Assembly (NCBI RefSeq): GCF_020103695.1
Contig: NZ_JAHXBF010000017.1
Coordinates: 124,001-188,000, forward strand
Direction of reading: 5' to 3'
Length of the DNA: 64,000 nt
Source: Hyalangium versicolor
Lineage (GTDB): Bacteria > Myxococcota > Myxococcia > Myxococcales > Myxococcaceae
Below, in pieces: positions 9,336 through 18,949 of this stretch (positions are counted from its first letter, which is position 1; each line of letters starts with the position of its first letter). The translations under genes and the position numbers were made by a program. A model generated the notes under the pieces. It saw only the letters and a program-made list of their open reading frames with translations, did not search any database and had not been told where the DNA came from.

Positions 9336-9791
9336 GTGATCAACCGCAAGTCGCTTTCGCTGTTCGCGGCATCTCTGTGCAGCGCGTTCATGATTCTTGG
9401 CTGCAATGCGCCGATGGATGGGGAGCTGCAGGCTGAAGAGGTTCAGGCTGAAGCGGCTCAGGCAGGAGCAGCAGAGGGGACTCAGGAGCAGGGCGATACG
9501 TCTGCTCTGGCTTGCGATTGGAGGGTCGGATTACACAATTCGATGTGGATAACCGACACCTCCTACGGACAATTCCAGTACTATTCTGTGTGGTGTACTG
9601 TCGGCAGGGGCCTGCCCGCAGCTTGCTATAGTGGTCGCTACTACTATGAGCAGCAGCTCGCGAGCACGTCCTGCGTCGGGCCGGTCAACGGATCATGCAA
9701 CGACCCGCAAGCCACGTGGCTCGTCACGTGTAATGCGCGCATCGACTGCACGTATGATTGCGCGGGGATTTGTCAGCCGACGAGTTGCTGA
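9336..9791 (+). CDS. small Cys-rich lipoprotein
   Basis: Exported lipoprotein of about 151 residues and unknown function. The hydrophobic leader ends in the lipobox MILGC. A short Glu/Gln/Ala linker (QAEEVQAEAAQAG) leads to a domain of about 95 residues rich in Cys, Tyr and Trp that ends CTYDCAGICQPTSC, suggesting disulfide bonds. I prefer the GTG at 9336 because GGAGG lies 5 nt upstream; the ATG at 9324 is in frame. Base composition is visibly lower in GC than its neighbours. It resembles many lineage-specific myxobacterial lipoproteins but no named family. Confidence 0.75.
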   Translation: MINRKSLSLFAASLCSAFMILGCNAPMDGELQAEEVQAEAAQAGAAEGTQEQGDTSALACDWRVGLHNSMWITDTSYGQFQYYSVWCTVGRGLPAACYSGRYYYEQQLASTSCVGPVNGSCNDPQATWLVTCNARIDCTYDCAGICQPTSC

Positions 9792-9839
9792 GCGCGGCAT
9801 GCGTCCCGTGTCCCTGGGGTTGATCAGCGCCCCGGGGCC

Positions 9840-10184
9840 TCACCCCTCGGAGTTGGCCATCTGCGTCTCTCGCTCTTCCTCGCAGAAGGCCTTGGTCTTG
9901 AAGATGAGGTACTGCTTCTTCTCGTCCTTCCGCGTGCAGGCCACCCCCGGCTTGCCGGAAGAGGTGTTGGCGATCTCCTTCAGATCGCACGTGTAGTTCT
10001 TCTGGAACTCCTTCAGCAGCTTGTCCTTGATCTCGACGCACTTCTCCTTGCTCGGTGAGTTGAACCAGTTGAAGCCGAACTGGCCCTTGAGGGAGTCCAA
10101 GGAAGATGGCGCCTCAGGGGTGCCCGCGAACGCAGCCCCTCCCAGCGTCACCATCCACAGCGCGATCCCCACGCCTCTTTTCAT
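9840..10184 (-). CDS. small secreted/periplasmic protein
   Basis: A 114-residue protein with a Sec signal peptide (MKRGVGIALWMVTLGGAAFAG, cleaved near AFA). The mature part is Lys-rich and carries four cysteines (KCVEIK, YTCDL, VACTRK, AFCEE). No family was recognised. It is convergent with the lipoprotein at 9336 and divergent from the EGF-PPC lipoprotein, across a 255-bp gap that holds a 20-bp dyad. Confidence 0.7.
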   Translation of the reverse strand: MKRGVGIALWMVTLGGAAFAGTPEAPSSLDSLKGQFGFNWFNSPSKEKCVEIKDKLLKEFQKNYTCDLKEIANTSSGKPGVACTRKDEKKQYLIFKTKAFCEEERETQMANSEG

Positions 10185-10240
10185 GTCGTCGTTCTCGTTG
10201 AGAGAGTGAGAAGCGCGGCGCGCAGCGCGTTGGGCCTGCG

Positions 10241-10260
10241 CCCTGGGGGAATCCCCAGGG
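10241..10260. promoter_or_regulatory. 20-bp dyad in the divergent intergenic region
   Basis: CCCTGGGG-GAAT-CCCCAGGG is a perfect 8-bp inverted repeat between the divergent starts at 10184 and 10440. It could be an operator or an RNA hairpin in the leader of the minus-strand gene. No regulator gene is adjacent. Confidence 0.4.
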
Positions 10261-10439
10261 TCCGAGGGACCTCAACGCCTGCTGTACTTTTCTTCGTGGG
10301 ACGTTGAATCGAGCCCGCCCGCCGCCGTCGGACTCGCTCCCCGCCTGTCTGCCCATGAGGGAGTCGTTCATTCCCTTGTCTCCCGGGACAGACATGCGGC
10401 GGGCAGCTTCTTTTTATCTCAACAAGGTTCCTACATCTT

Positions 10440-13400
10440 ATGAAACGAGAATTCTCGCCGCGCCTGCTGGCGCTCACCCTATCGCTCTTCGTGGTGACCC
10501 TCTCGGGTTGTCCTGGAGAAGAACCCCCTGTATCCGATCCGTGCGAGGGGATCGTCTGTGGACTCGGGCGCTGTGTGGCCAGCGACGGGCAGGCCACCTG
10601 CGAGTGCGATCGCGGCTACCACGCGGATGGCCTCACCTGCGTCAAGGATAACGAGCCTCCGCCCAACCCCTGCGAGCCCAACCCGTGTGTGCAGCCGGGT
10701 CGCGGGCAGTGCTCCAGCGTGAATGGCGGCGCTGTCTGTTCGTGCGACCCCGGAAAGCAAGAGGAGGACGGTGTCTGCGTCACGCCCCATCCATGCGAGC
10801 CGAACCCCTGCACCACTCCGAACAAGACGGACTGCAGCGTCTCGAACGGCCAGCCGGTCTGCTCGTGCGTGAGTGGCTATGTCCCAGAGGGGGAAGAGTG
10901 CAGGCCTGAGCAGCCCGTCACCTGCTCGGGGCAGCACTCCACGGGTGACTCCTTCGAGCCCGATGAGTGCCCCGCGCTTGCACGCGCCGTGGGTGCCGGC
11001 GGGACGCAGAACGAGGAGCACACGCTGAGCCCCTCGGCTGACGAGGACTGGTTCAAGCTCACCGCCGTCGCCGGGCATGTCTACGAGGCCGTGGCGACGG
11101 GAGTCGCGGGTGAGCGGCTGCACCTGGACCTCTACGCGGAGGATGGCTCCACGGTGCTGGCCTCGGACCACAGCGGACAGGCGACGGCGCGGCTCGTCCA
11201 CAAGGCGGCGGGAGCGGGCGCGCTCTTCTTCCGGATCCGTGCCTTCTCCAGCGGCGAGACCGGGACCTACCGCATCTCCCTCACGGATCTGGGCGCGGAT
11301 GACTTCGCGGATGAGCCCGCGCTCGCCACCGCGCTGACGGCCCCGAACGGGACTCCGGTGTCTGGGAGCCTGCAGTTCGACGGGGACCGCGACGTGGTGA
11401 AGGTGCCTCTCACCGCAGGCCACAGCTATCGCTTCGAGGCAGCGTGGAGCGCCGCGAGCACGGCCGCGCTTCGGCTGGAGCTCATCGCGCCGGAGCAGAC
11501 GACGGTGAGGGTCTCCAGCGAGCAGGTGGCGCCGAAGCTGCTCACGCGCATCACCAGCGCGGGGGATTACTACCTGCGCATTCAGGAGCCTACGGGGAAG
11601 CTGCGCGCCAGCTACACCTTCACGGTCACGGATCTCGGGGTGGACGATCATGGGGATGCTCCTCCGGAGGCGTCGCCCGTGGTCATCGACGGGCCGCCGG
11701 CGTCGGGTGGCTCCGAGCAACCGGATGACATAGACATCTTCACGTTCCAGGCGCAGGCCGGCCATATCTACGCCTTCACCTGCAACCCGAGCGGCGGAGC
11801 GGTGGATTGCCAGGTGAGCCTCTCCGATGTGGGGGGCAACGTGCTGGCGACCGACAACAACGGGGGCACGGGCTATATCGTCTACGAGTACACCCAGGCG
11901 GGGACGTACTACTTCCGGATCTCCTTGGGAGCGGTGGGCAGCTACACGTATCGCCTGGAGGATCTGGGCGTCGACAACCACGGTGACACGATCGACACCG
12001 CGACTCCCATCAACGCGGGGGGAGGCGTCTCCAATGGCTCGCTGGAGCAGATGGGAGATGTGGATGTCTTCAGCTTCACGGCGACCGCCGGGCACATCTA
12101 CCGCTTCACCTGCGGCAGCAGCGTCCTGGACTGCGATGTCGAGCTACTCGACTCCACGGGTGCCATTCTCGTGAGCGCCACCGGCCCCGAGACACCCGCC
12201 GTCATCACCTACGAGTTCAACACGGGCGGCGCGTACTTCTTCCGGGTGCAGACCGATGGCTCGGCGACGGGGGCATACACCTACTCGCTGGAGGACCTCG
12301 GGGTGGATGACCACGGGGATGACCTGGCCAACGCCACCGCCCTCACGGCCGGAGCGCCCGTGGCGACGGGCACTCTGGAGCTCTCGGGCGATGTGGACGT
12401 GTTCTCCTTCTCAGCCACGGCCGAGCACCTGTACGAGTTCTCGTGCACCGCCACGACCATCGACTGCGACGTGGAGCTGCTCGACGCGACGGGGACGGTG
12501 CTGACGGCGGACCACTCCTCCAATACCTCGGCAGTCGTGCGCCGCCAGCTCATCACTGCGGGCACCTATTACGTCCGAGTGAAGGGGGGCAACGCCGCCA
12601 GCGCCACGGGAACCTACGGCTACCGGCTTCAGGACCTGGGTGTGGATGACCACGGAAACACGGATGCCACCGCTACGCCCATCTCGGTGATGGCCAGCGG
12701 CGCCACCGGCAAGATCGAGATCGCAGGGGACACCGATGTTTTCTCGTTCAGCGCCACCGCGGGCCACATCTACGAGTTCACCTGCACGGCGGCCGCGGGC
12801 GACTGCGATCTCTTCCTGGCGGACTCCTCCGGGACGGTGCTCCGCCAGGACGTGACTTCGTCTTTCTCCGCGAAGATCCTCTACGAGGTCGGAGCCGCGG
12901 GCACGTACTACGTCCGACTGAAGTTCGGGGCGGCCTCGAGCACGGTGATCGGCGGCTACACGTACCAGCTCAGGGACCTGGGTGTGGATGACCACGGAGA
13001 CACGGAGGCCACCGCTACTCCCATCTCGGTGATGGCCAGCGGCGCCACCGGCCTGATCGAGACCAAGGGGGACTACGATGTGTTCTCGTTCAGCGCCACC
13101 GCGGGCCACATCTACGAGTTCTCGTGCACGGCGGCCGCGGGCGACTGCGATCTCGCCCTGGTGGACTCCTCCGGGACGGTGCTCCGCCAGGACGTGACTT
13201 CATCCTTCTCCGCGAAGATCCTCTACGAAGTCGGGGCTGCGGGCACGTACTACGTCCGGCTGTGGTTCGGGGATGCCTCGACCACGGTGGTCGGCGGCTA
13301 CACGTACCAGCTCAAGGACCAGGGCGTGGATGACCATGGAGATACGGATGCCACCGCTACCCCCATCTCCGTGATGGCCAGCGGCGCCACTGGCCTGATC

Positions 13401-14648
13401 GAGACCAAGGGGGACTACGACGTGTTCTCGTTCAGCGCCACCGCGGGCCACATCTACGAGTTCTCGTGCACGGCGGCCGCGGGCGACTGCGATCTCTTCC
13501 TGGCGGACTCCTCCGGGACGGTGCTCCGCCAGGACGTGACTTCGTCCTTCTCCGCGAAGATCCTCTACGAAATCGGGGCTGCGGGCACGTACTACGTCCG
13601 GCTGAAGTTCGGGGATGGCTCGACCACGGTGGTCGGCGGCTACACGTACCAGCTCAAGGACCAGGGCGTGGATGACCACGGGGACACGCAGGCCACGGCC
13701 ACGCCGATCGTGCCTTCGACGACCTCCACGTTGGCGAACTTCGAGATACCGGGGGACACCGATGTGTTCTCGTTCACGGCGGAGGCAGGCCACATCTACC
13801 AGTTCACCTGTGTCCCGGCCTCGTCGTCGTTGGACTGCAACGCATACCTGAGGGATGCGGCGGGAACGACGCTCGCATCGAGCACCTCCACCTCTTCCTC
13901 CGCGACGGTGCGCTACGAGGTGGCGACGCCAGGTACCTACTACCTGGTTGCCACCGTGTATACCTGGGAGAGCTCCAACTTCAGCTACAGGTTCCAGCTC
14001 CAGGATCTCGGGCTCGATGACTATGGGGACACACGGGCCACGGCCGCCCCCATCGTGCCGTCCGCGACGGCCACGCCGGCACTGCTCGAGCTGGCGAGCG
14101 ACGAGGACTGGTTCTCCTTCACAGCCGTGGCGGGACAGGCCTTCGACTTCTTCTGCACCACTTCGAACTTCGACTGTAACCTGGGCCTGTATAACGCGGC
14201 TGGCACGCTGCTCACCTCGGACACGAGCTCCAGCAACAGCGCGCAGGTCACTCGCAAGTTCCCCACTGCGGGCACCTACTACGTGAGGGTCTACGCAGGC
14301 TCTGGATCTGGCGCATACTCGTTCCGGCTGAACGATCGCGGAGTGGATGATCACTCGGACACGTTCACGGGGGCCACCACGCTCACCCTGGGGACCGCTC
14401 TGGCGGGCACCATCGAGATCTCTGGGGATGCGGATTTCTTCGCGGTGTCGCTCGCGGCCAGCACGTCCTACACGGTGACCACCACGGGCATCTCGACGAC
14501 TATCACGGTGTACGCCCCGGACATGACGACGACGATCTCCAGCGGCTCGAGCCCACGTTCCTTCACCAGCACCGCGGCGGGAGGGGTGCACTTCGTCCGG
14601 GTGCAGGCCGCTTCGGCCACGGGCGCGTACACGGTGAAGGTCCAGTAG
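10440..14648 (+). CDS. giant lipoprotein: EGF-like domains plus PPC repeats
   Basis: A 1402-residue exported lipoprotein. The signal peptide ends in the lipobox LSGC (about residue 24). Three EGF-like Cys-rich modules (about 33-155, each with NPCxxPG...CxCxxGY) precede about eleven PPC-type beta-sandwich repeats of about 114 residues. These repeats carry the motifs GDxDVFSFSATAGHIYEF and GTYYVRL and end in DLGVDDHGD. PPC domains usually sit on secreted peptidases; no catalytic domain is present here, so adhesion or surface display is the likeliest role. Three central repeats are nearly identical at DNA level. A hairpin lies just after the stop. Confidence 0.85.
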   Translation: MKREFSPRLLALTLSLFVVTLSGCPGEEPPVSDPCEGIVCGLGRCVASDGQATCECDRGYHADGLTCVKDNEPPPNPCEPNPCVQPGRGQCSSVNGGAVCSCDPGKQEEDGVCVTPHPCEPNPCTTPNKTDCSVSNGQPVCSCVSGYVPEGEECRPEQPVTCSGQHSTGDSFEPDECPALARAVGAGGTQNEEHTLSPSADEDWFKLTAVAGHVYEAVATGVAGERLHLDLYAEDGSTVLASDHSGQATARLVHKAAGAGALFFRIRAFSSGETGTYRISLTDLGADDFADEPALATALTAPNGTPVSGSLQFDGDRDVVKVPLTAGHSYRFEAAWSAASTAALRLELIAPEQTTVRVSSEQVAPKLLTRITSAGDYYLRIQEPTGKLRASYTFTVTDLGVDDHGDAPPEASPVVIDGPPASGGSEQPDDIDIFTFQAQAGHIYAFTCNPSGGAVDCQVSLSDVGGNVLATDNNGGTGYIVYEYTQAGTYYFRISLGAVGSYTYRLEDLGVDNHGDTIDTATPINAGGGVSNGSLEQMGDVDVFSFTATAGHIYRFTCGSSVLDCDVELLDSTGAILVSATGPETPAVITYEFNTGGAYFFRVQTDGSATGAYTYSLEDLGVDDHGDDLANATALTAGAPVATGTLELSGDVDVFSFSATAEHLYEFSCTATTIDCDVELLDATGTVLTADHSSNTSAVVRRQLITAGTYYVRVKGGNAASATGTYGYRLQDLGVDDHGNTDATATPISVMASGATGKIEIAGDTDVFSFSATAGHIYEFTCTAAAGDCDLFLADSSGTVLRQDVTSSFSAKILYEVGAAGTYYVRLKFGAASSTVIGGYTYQLRDLGVDDHGDTEATATPISVMASGATGLIETKGDYDVFSFSATAGHIYEFSCTAAAGDCDLALVDSSGTVLRQDVTSSFSAKILYEVGAAGTYYVRLWFGDASTTVVGGYTYQLKDQGVDDHGDTDATATPISVMASGATGLIETKGDYDVFSFSATAGHIYEFSCTAAAGDCDLFLADSSGTVLRQDVTSSFSAKILYEIGAAGTYYVRLKFGDGSTTVVGGYTYQLKDQGVDDHGDTQATATPIVPSTTSTLANFEIPGDTDVFSFTAEAGHIYQFTCVPASSSLDCNAYLRDAAGTTLASSTSTSSSATVRYEVATPGTYYLVATVYTWESSNFSYRFQLQDLGLDDYGDTRATAAPIVPSATATPALLELASDEDWFSFTAVAGQAFDFFCTTSNFDCNLGLYNAAGTLLTSDTSSSNSAQVTRKFPTAGTYYVRVYAGSGSGAYSFRLNDRGVDDHSDTFTGATTLTLGTALAGTIEISGDADFFAVSLAASTSYTVTTTGISTTITVYAPDMTTTISSGSSPRSFTSTAAGGVHFVRVQAASATGAYTVKVQ
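12642..13667 (+). repeat. three near-identical 342-bp tandem coding repeats
   Basis: The anchor GTGGATGACCA recurs at 12642, 12984, 13326 and 13668, exactly 342 bp (114 codons) apart. The units between are almost identical, while the flanking PPC repeats have diverged. This points to recent duplication or gene conversion. Confidence 0.85.
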
Positions 14649-14669
14649 CGGTCGGAGACTCGATTGCTC

Positions 14670-14704
14670 GGAGCTCGGAGGCCCCCCATGGCGCTCCGAG
14701 CTCC
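14670..14704 (+). terminator. hairpin after the EGF-PPC gene
   Basis: GGAGCTCGGAG (14670-14680) and CTCCGAGCTCC (14694-14704) form an 11-bp stem 22 bp after the stop. It lacks a T run. Confidence 0.55.
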
Positions 14705-14767
14705 ACCTGCTGGTGAACCAAGCAGTCCGAGCCCAAGCCCGCCTGGCAGGCTCCTGGATCCACCTTC

Positions 14768-14806
14768 AAGCTCAGGCAATACAAGTCGTCCTCTCGCGGG
14801 CGATGA
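14768..14806 (+). pseudogene. remnant of a sigma-54 activator 3' end
   Basis: The codons read KLRQYKSSSRGR-stop. The intact activator at 20245-22059 ends KLRQYKLPSRGR-stop, and 32 of 39 bases match. No upstream coding part is left. An activator gene of the same family therefore once ended here, directly beside the operator-like dyads and -24/-12 promoter that follow. Confidence 0.6.
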
Positions 14807-14814
14807 CGCAGAGT

Positions 14815-14853
14815 CAGGCAATGATTGCCTGGCTGAGCCGTTATTGCTCAGCC
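14815..14853. promoter_or_regulatory. tandem dyads, probable activator binding site
   Basis: CAGGCAAT-G-ATTGCCTG (14815-14831) is followed by GGCTGAGC-N7-GCTCAGCC (14831-14853). They lie about 110-145 bp upstream of the predicted start site of the -24/-12 promoter at 14935, a normal enhancer distance for a sigma-54 activator. The core GGCAATGATTGCC plus TGGCTGAGC recurs at 20135-20157 next to the activator gene. Confidence 0.6.
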
Positions 14854-14934
14854 TCTCCAGGCAAGGCTGAACAATTCCTGCGCAGTTTGCTGGCGAAATG
14901 CATCTGGCCCCCTGGGCCGGGGGGGAGAGTCTCG

Positions 14935-14950
14935 TGGCACGACCATTGCT
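14935..14950 (+). promoter_or_regulatory. sigma-54 (-24/-12) promoter
   Basis: TGGCACG-ACCA-TTGCT matches the consensus TGGCACG-N4-TTGCW exactly, with the GG and GC 10 nt apart. The predicted start of transcription is near 14961, which leaves a leader of about 26 nt before the ATG at 14987. Confidence 0.85.
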
Positions 14951-14986
14951 CTTTGAGGCGTCGCATCACCCAACAAGGAGCAAGCA

Positions 14987-15445
14987 ATGGCGTTTCTCGA
15001 TGAATTCAAAATCGCAGTGAGCAGCTACCCCGCAAACTCCGTGTCCCTGAGCATCGTCGATGAGGCTGTGGAGCAGGGCTCGGCGGGAGCGGTCAACGTC
15101 AATGAGATCTGGAAGTTCCGGGTCAACATCGCCAACAACGGTCATCTCAACATGACTGGAGTCTTCTTGCAGATCGAGTCTCAGAATGGAGCGCTGATCA
15201 GCAAGTCCCCCGCAGGGCCGTGGCAGTCCAGCGTACTCTCGAGCGCACTGACTGTGAATGCGCATGGCGCCCAGAAGACCGCGTTCCTCTATTTCAAGGC
15301 GCCTGGTGTGCCGAAGCCCGCGGGTACCACGCTTGTGAAGACTCACATCTACACGTTCGATGCCAACCTGACGGATCTCCTGAACACTCACAGCGGTCAA
15401 TCCAATTCCCCGGCGGGAGTCCTCAACAAGCAGGTCTATCCGTAG
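14987..15445 (+). CDS. small hypothetical protein under sigma-54 control
   Basis: A 152-residue protein without signal peptide or membrane segment. It is rich in Val, Asn and Ser and looks beta-rich (VNIANNGHLNMTGVFLQIESQNG), possibly an immunoglobulin-like sandwich. No family was recognised. AAGGAG sits 7 nt before the ATG. It has its own -24/-12 promoter with dyads upstream and an intrinsic terminator downstream, so it is a single-gene unit. The context suggests it is a target of the FHA activator at 20245 or of the lost activator whose remnant lies at 14768. Confidence 0.8.
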   Translation: MAFLDEFKIAVSSYPANSVSLSIVDEAVEQGSAGAVNVNEIWKFRVNIANNGHLNMTGVFLQIESQNGALISKSPAGPWQSSVLSSALTVNAHGAQKTAFLYFKAPGVPKPAGTTLVKTHIYTFDANLTDLLNTHSGQSNSPAGVLNKQVYP

Positions 15446-15505
15446 GGAAGGTCTGCACCGACTCCAGGCATCGCCTGAACCGGTTCGAAGGGGGCACCTG
15501 ACAGC

Positions 15506-15554
15506 GGGTCGCGGTTCCTGGCCATCGCCAGGGATCGCGACCCTTGTTTGCTTT
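15506..15554 (+). terminator. intrinsic terminator
   Basis: GGGTCGCG (15506-15513) pairs with CGCGACCC (15536-15543); an inner CCTGG/CCAGG extends the stem. TTGTTTGCTTT follows. It ends the single-gene unit at 14987. Confidence 0.75.
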
Positions 15555-15666
15555 GCTCCATTGCGCTCGTACCCAGGGCAGAGCAGTGTTTGAGCAGTGT
15601 TGCAAGGTCATCGCGCGAAGTGCCTGCTCTCGAGAGGACATGCTGGCGCTGAGATAGTATGGCGCC

Positions 15667-18600
15667 ATGGCAGGCCCCGACGATGACAAGCCTCGCCTCG
15701 GTCCGGCCCGAGGCCCCGACGATGCTGGCGCCCTCGGGAATCCCACGTTGACCCTCGGGCCCCAGGCTGCTCCCCATGCTTCCGTGGAGGAGAAGGCTGT
15801 GGCCTCGGGAGTTGGCTCGGAGCGCTACGAGTTGCTGGAATTGCTGGGCCGGGGTGGCATGGGGGAGGTCTACAAGGCGCGTGATCGGCGCCTGGATCGT
15901 CTGGTCGCGCTCAAGTTCATCCGGGGGGCGGATCCGGACCGGGCCATGCGCTTCCTCCGAGAGGCTCGGGCGCAGGCACGCATCGACCACCCGAACGTCT
16001 GCAAGGTCTATGAGACCGGTGAGGTGGGCGGGAAGGCCTTCATCGCCATGCAGCTCGTTGCAGGTCAGCGGCTCGATCAGCTGGCCGCGGGCATGTCACT
16101 GCCTGAGCGAGTGCAGGTCATGAGAGAGGTCGCCGCGGCCGTACACGAGGCGCACCGGCTCGGCGTCATCCACCGGGATCTCAAGCCCTCCAACATCATG
16201 GTCGGGCGGAACGAGGATGGGCGCCTGTCTCCCGTCGTGATGGATTTTGGCCTGGCCTACGAAGCCACCCAGGGACATGGGCTCACCGAGACGGGTGCGC
16301 TGATGGGGACGCCGTCGTATATGGCTCCGGAGCAGGCCCGCGGCGATTTGCGAAACATCGATCGCCGCTCGGACGTCTACAGCTTGGGGGCGACGCTCTA
16401 CGAGCTGCTCACGGGAGTAGCGCCATTCACAGACGACACGCTCGTGGGGCTCCTGGGGAAGGTGCTTCATGAGGAGCCGCTGCCTCCGCGGGCGAGAGTG
16501 CCTCACCTCGACAGCGATCTGGAGATCATCGTCCTCAAGTGCCTGAGCAAGGATCCGGACCAGCGCTATGCGTCCGCCCGGGCCCTGGCCGAGGATCTCG
16601 GACGCTATATGGACGGAGATCCGATCCTGGGTCGGCGTCCGAGCCTGCAATACCGGCTGCGGCGGTATGCGCGGAAGCATCGGGCCCTGGTGACCGTCTC
16701 GGGGATCTCGCTGGCCAGCATCCTGGTCCTCGCGACCTGGGGCGTACAGTCCTGGCTGGAGGCGCGGCATACCCAGCGGCAGTCCGAGGAGCGTGCGCGA
16801 CTGGCCGAGGACATCGGACAGCAGGTCAAGGAGATCGAGTGGTTCCTGCGGATGTCCTATGTGCTTCCGCTTCACGACCCTCAGGCAGAGCAGCAGCTCG
16901 TCCGCGAGCGCATGTCGGGAATCGCGGCACAGGCGCATGATCTGGGAGCCTATGGTGAAGGCGTTATTCACTACGCTCTGGGGCGCGGCCACCTGATGCT
17001 GCAGGAGTTCGAGAAGGCGAACGAGGAGCTGACGCGCGCGCGGGAAAAAGGTCTGGATTCCCCCCAGGTGCACTACGCCCATGGCCGGGTGCTCGGCGAG
17101 CTGTACCGTCGGAGCCTGGAGGATGCACGGCGCAGCGGCAACCCAAGCTGGGTGGCCAGACGGCAGCAGGAACTCCAGAAGCAGTACCTGGAACCGGCGC
17201 TCCAGTCGCTCGAACGCAGCCGGGGGCTGAAGCTGGAGTCTCCCCTCTACCTCGAAGGGCTCATTGCCTTCTACCGGCTGGACTATGACGGGGCGGCGCG
17301 GGCGGCGGCACAGGCCACCCAGGCAGCGCCGTGGATGTATGAGGCGCGGAAGCTCGCCGGGGACGTGGCCTATGCCCGGGCCGTCGAGCAACTGGAGCAC
17401 GGCGATCGTGACGCGGCGCGGGCCAGCCTTCAACAGGCGAGCAGCCTATATGAGCAGGCCATCGAGCGCGGGCAGAGCGACGCGGGGAACTACGAAGCGC
17501 TCGCGGCGGTGTGGCTGCAATCCGCGGAGGTGGATCGGCACCAGGGAAGATCGCCTGAGGAGGCCCTGGAACGAGTGTTGGCGGCCAGCGGCAAGGAGAT
17601 ACAGGCAGCCCCACTGCGCTCGGCGGCATACACCCAGAAGGCCTATGCCTTGTGGCGGCGGTATCGGTGGCTGAGCAACGACGGCAGTCGTCTCCATCCG
17701 GCGCTGGAACCTCTTCTTCGGGAGTGGATCGAGATCGGCTCACGCGCCGTGGAACTGAATCCGCGGGATGTCTACGCCTACGACGCGCTGGGGATCGGGT
17801 ACCACACGCTGGCCCTTTACGAGGATCAGAACCAGAGGGATCCTCGCCCAGCGTGGGCCGAGGCCCGTGCGAAGCTCACCCAGGCGCTCGAAATCCAGCC
17901 TGCCTATCCCTGGGGACTCAATGACCTGGCACTGGTGCACCTCTCTCAGGGGGATTTCCTGCGGAGTCATGGCCAGGATCCGCGCGAGGACTATGCGGAG
18001 GCGATTCGCCGCTTCGAGCAGGCCCTGCGGTTCGATCCGAGCTATCTCAATGCATACGCGAACTTGATTCTCCTGTGCAATGCGATGGCGGAGTACGGCC
18101 TGGAGCGTGGGCTCAACCCCGAGGTCGAGGTGCGCAAGGCGCTCCAGGCCGGTGAGCAGAGCCTCACCCTCGACAAGGGCTACTTCCCGCCCGTGAACAA
18201 CATGGCCATGACGTACCTGATCCAGGCGCGGTACCTGATCGATTCTGGCGGGGACCCGCGACCCTCCCTGGAGCAGGCGCTTCAGTACGTGGAGCGCGCA
18301 CTGAACCTCAGAGCCAATTTCGGACCCAGCCATCTCTTCCGTGCGCAGGCCCACCTTCTCATGGCAGTCCAGGAAATGCGGGCAGGCCGCGATCCCAGTG
18401 CCGCGCTCGAGGCAGGGCGTCAGGCTTTGAAGAGCGCCTATCAGTATGCTCCCAATTGGGCTGATTGCTGGGTCACGGGAGCACGGATGGAGCTGGTGGC
18501 GGCGGAATGGGAGGAGCGCCAGGGCAGGTCAGGCCTGCCATTCCTCCAACAGGCTGCAGACAAGGCACGCTCCGCCGTGAAGCTGCAGCCCTCCGCCGAA

Positions 18601-18942
18601 GCCCACCAGGAGCTGGCGCGGGTGCACTGGCGGCTTGCGCAGGCCTCGCCGCCTGACAGGGCGCGTACTTCGCTTGGCGAGGGACTGGCGCAGGTGGAGT
18701 TGGCTCTCAAACTCGATCCGAGCCTAGCGCACGCCCACGCCATCCGCGGAGGGCTGCTGCTGGCCCGGACGCGGATGGCGCGGGAGGCGACGGAGCGCCG
18801 CGACGCGGTGCTTCAGGCCCGCTTCTCATTCGCCCGGGCCATCGAGATCAACCCCCTGCTCCGGCGTGAGTATGCAGAACCGATGAGCAAGGTGGAGGAA
18901 CTGAGCAGGGCTCTCGAAGCATCTCCCTCAACGAAGCCGTGA
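15667..18942 (+). CDS. Ser/Thr protein kinase with TPR tail
   Basis: A 1091-residue membrane kinase. The kinase domain spans about residues 54-325: glycine loop LGRGGMGEVY, Lys83 in VALKFI, HRDLKPSN, DFGLA and the APEQ motif are all present, so it should be active. A transmembrane segment follows at about 340-362 (VTVSGISLASILVLATWGVQSWL region). About 700 residues of TPR-like helical repeats make up the rest, likely binding partner proteins. It lies between the two sigma-54 targets and upstream of an FHA-domain activator. FHA domains bind phosphothreonine, so a kinase-to-activator link is plausible but unproven. It ends 7 bp from the convergent ADYC gene. Confidence 0.88.
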   Translation: MAGPDDDKPRLGPARGPDDAGALGNPTLTLGPQAAPHASVEEKAVASGVGSERYELLELLGRGGMGEVYKARDRRLDRLVALKFIRGADPDRAMRFLREARAQARIDHPNVCKVYETGEVGGKAFIAMQLVAGQRLDQLAAGMSLPERVQVMREVAAAVHEAHRLGVIHRDLKPSNIMVGRNEDGRLSPVVMDFGLAYEATQGHGLTETGALMGTPSYMAPEQARGDLRNIDRRSDVYSLGATLYELLTGVAPFTDDTLVGLLGKVLHEEPLPPRARVPHLDSDLEIIVLKCLSKDPDQRYASARALAEDLGRYMDGDPILGRRPSLQYRLRRYARKHRALVTVSGISLASILVLATWGVQSWLEARHTQRQSEERARLAEDIGQQVKEIEWFLRMSYVLPLHDPQAEQQLVRERMSGIAAQAHDLGAYGEGVIHYALGRGHLMLQEFEKANEELTRAREKGLDSPQVHYAHGRVLGELYRRSLEDARRSGNPSWVARRQQELQKQYLEPALQSLERSRGLKLESPLYLEGLIAFYRLDYDGAARAAAQATQAAPWMYEARKLAGDVAYARAVEQLEHGDRDAARASLQQASSLYEQAIERGQSDAGNYEALAAVWLQSAEVDRHQGRSPEEALERVLAASGKEIQAAPLRSAAYTQKAYALWRRYRWLSNDGSRLHPALEPLLREWIEIGSRAVELNPRDVYAYDALGIGYHTLALYEDQNQRDPRPAWAEARAKLTQALEIQPAYPWGLNDLALVHLSQGDFLRSHGQDPREDYAEAIRRFEQALRFDPSYLNAYANLILLCNAMAEYGLERGLNPEVEVRKALQAGEQSLTLDKGYFPPVNNMAMTYLIQARYLIDSGGDPRPSLEQALQYVERALNLRANFGPSHLFRAQAHLLMAVQEMRAGRDPSAALEAGRQALKSAYQYAPNWADCWVTGARMELVAAEWEERQGRSGLPFLQQAADKARSAVKLQPSAEAHQELARVHWRLAQASPPDRARTSLGEGLAQVELALKLDPSLAHAHAIRGGLLLARTRMAREATERRDAVLQARFSFARAIEINPLLRREYAEPMSKVEELSRALEASPSTKP

Positions 18943-18949
18943 GCCCTCT

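Noticed and set aside
15580..15603. Direct repeat GAGCAGTGTT x2 before the kinase gene
   Set aside because: Only two short copies, with no further symmetry or promoter match; too weak to call an operator.
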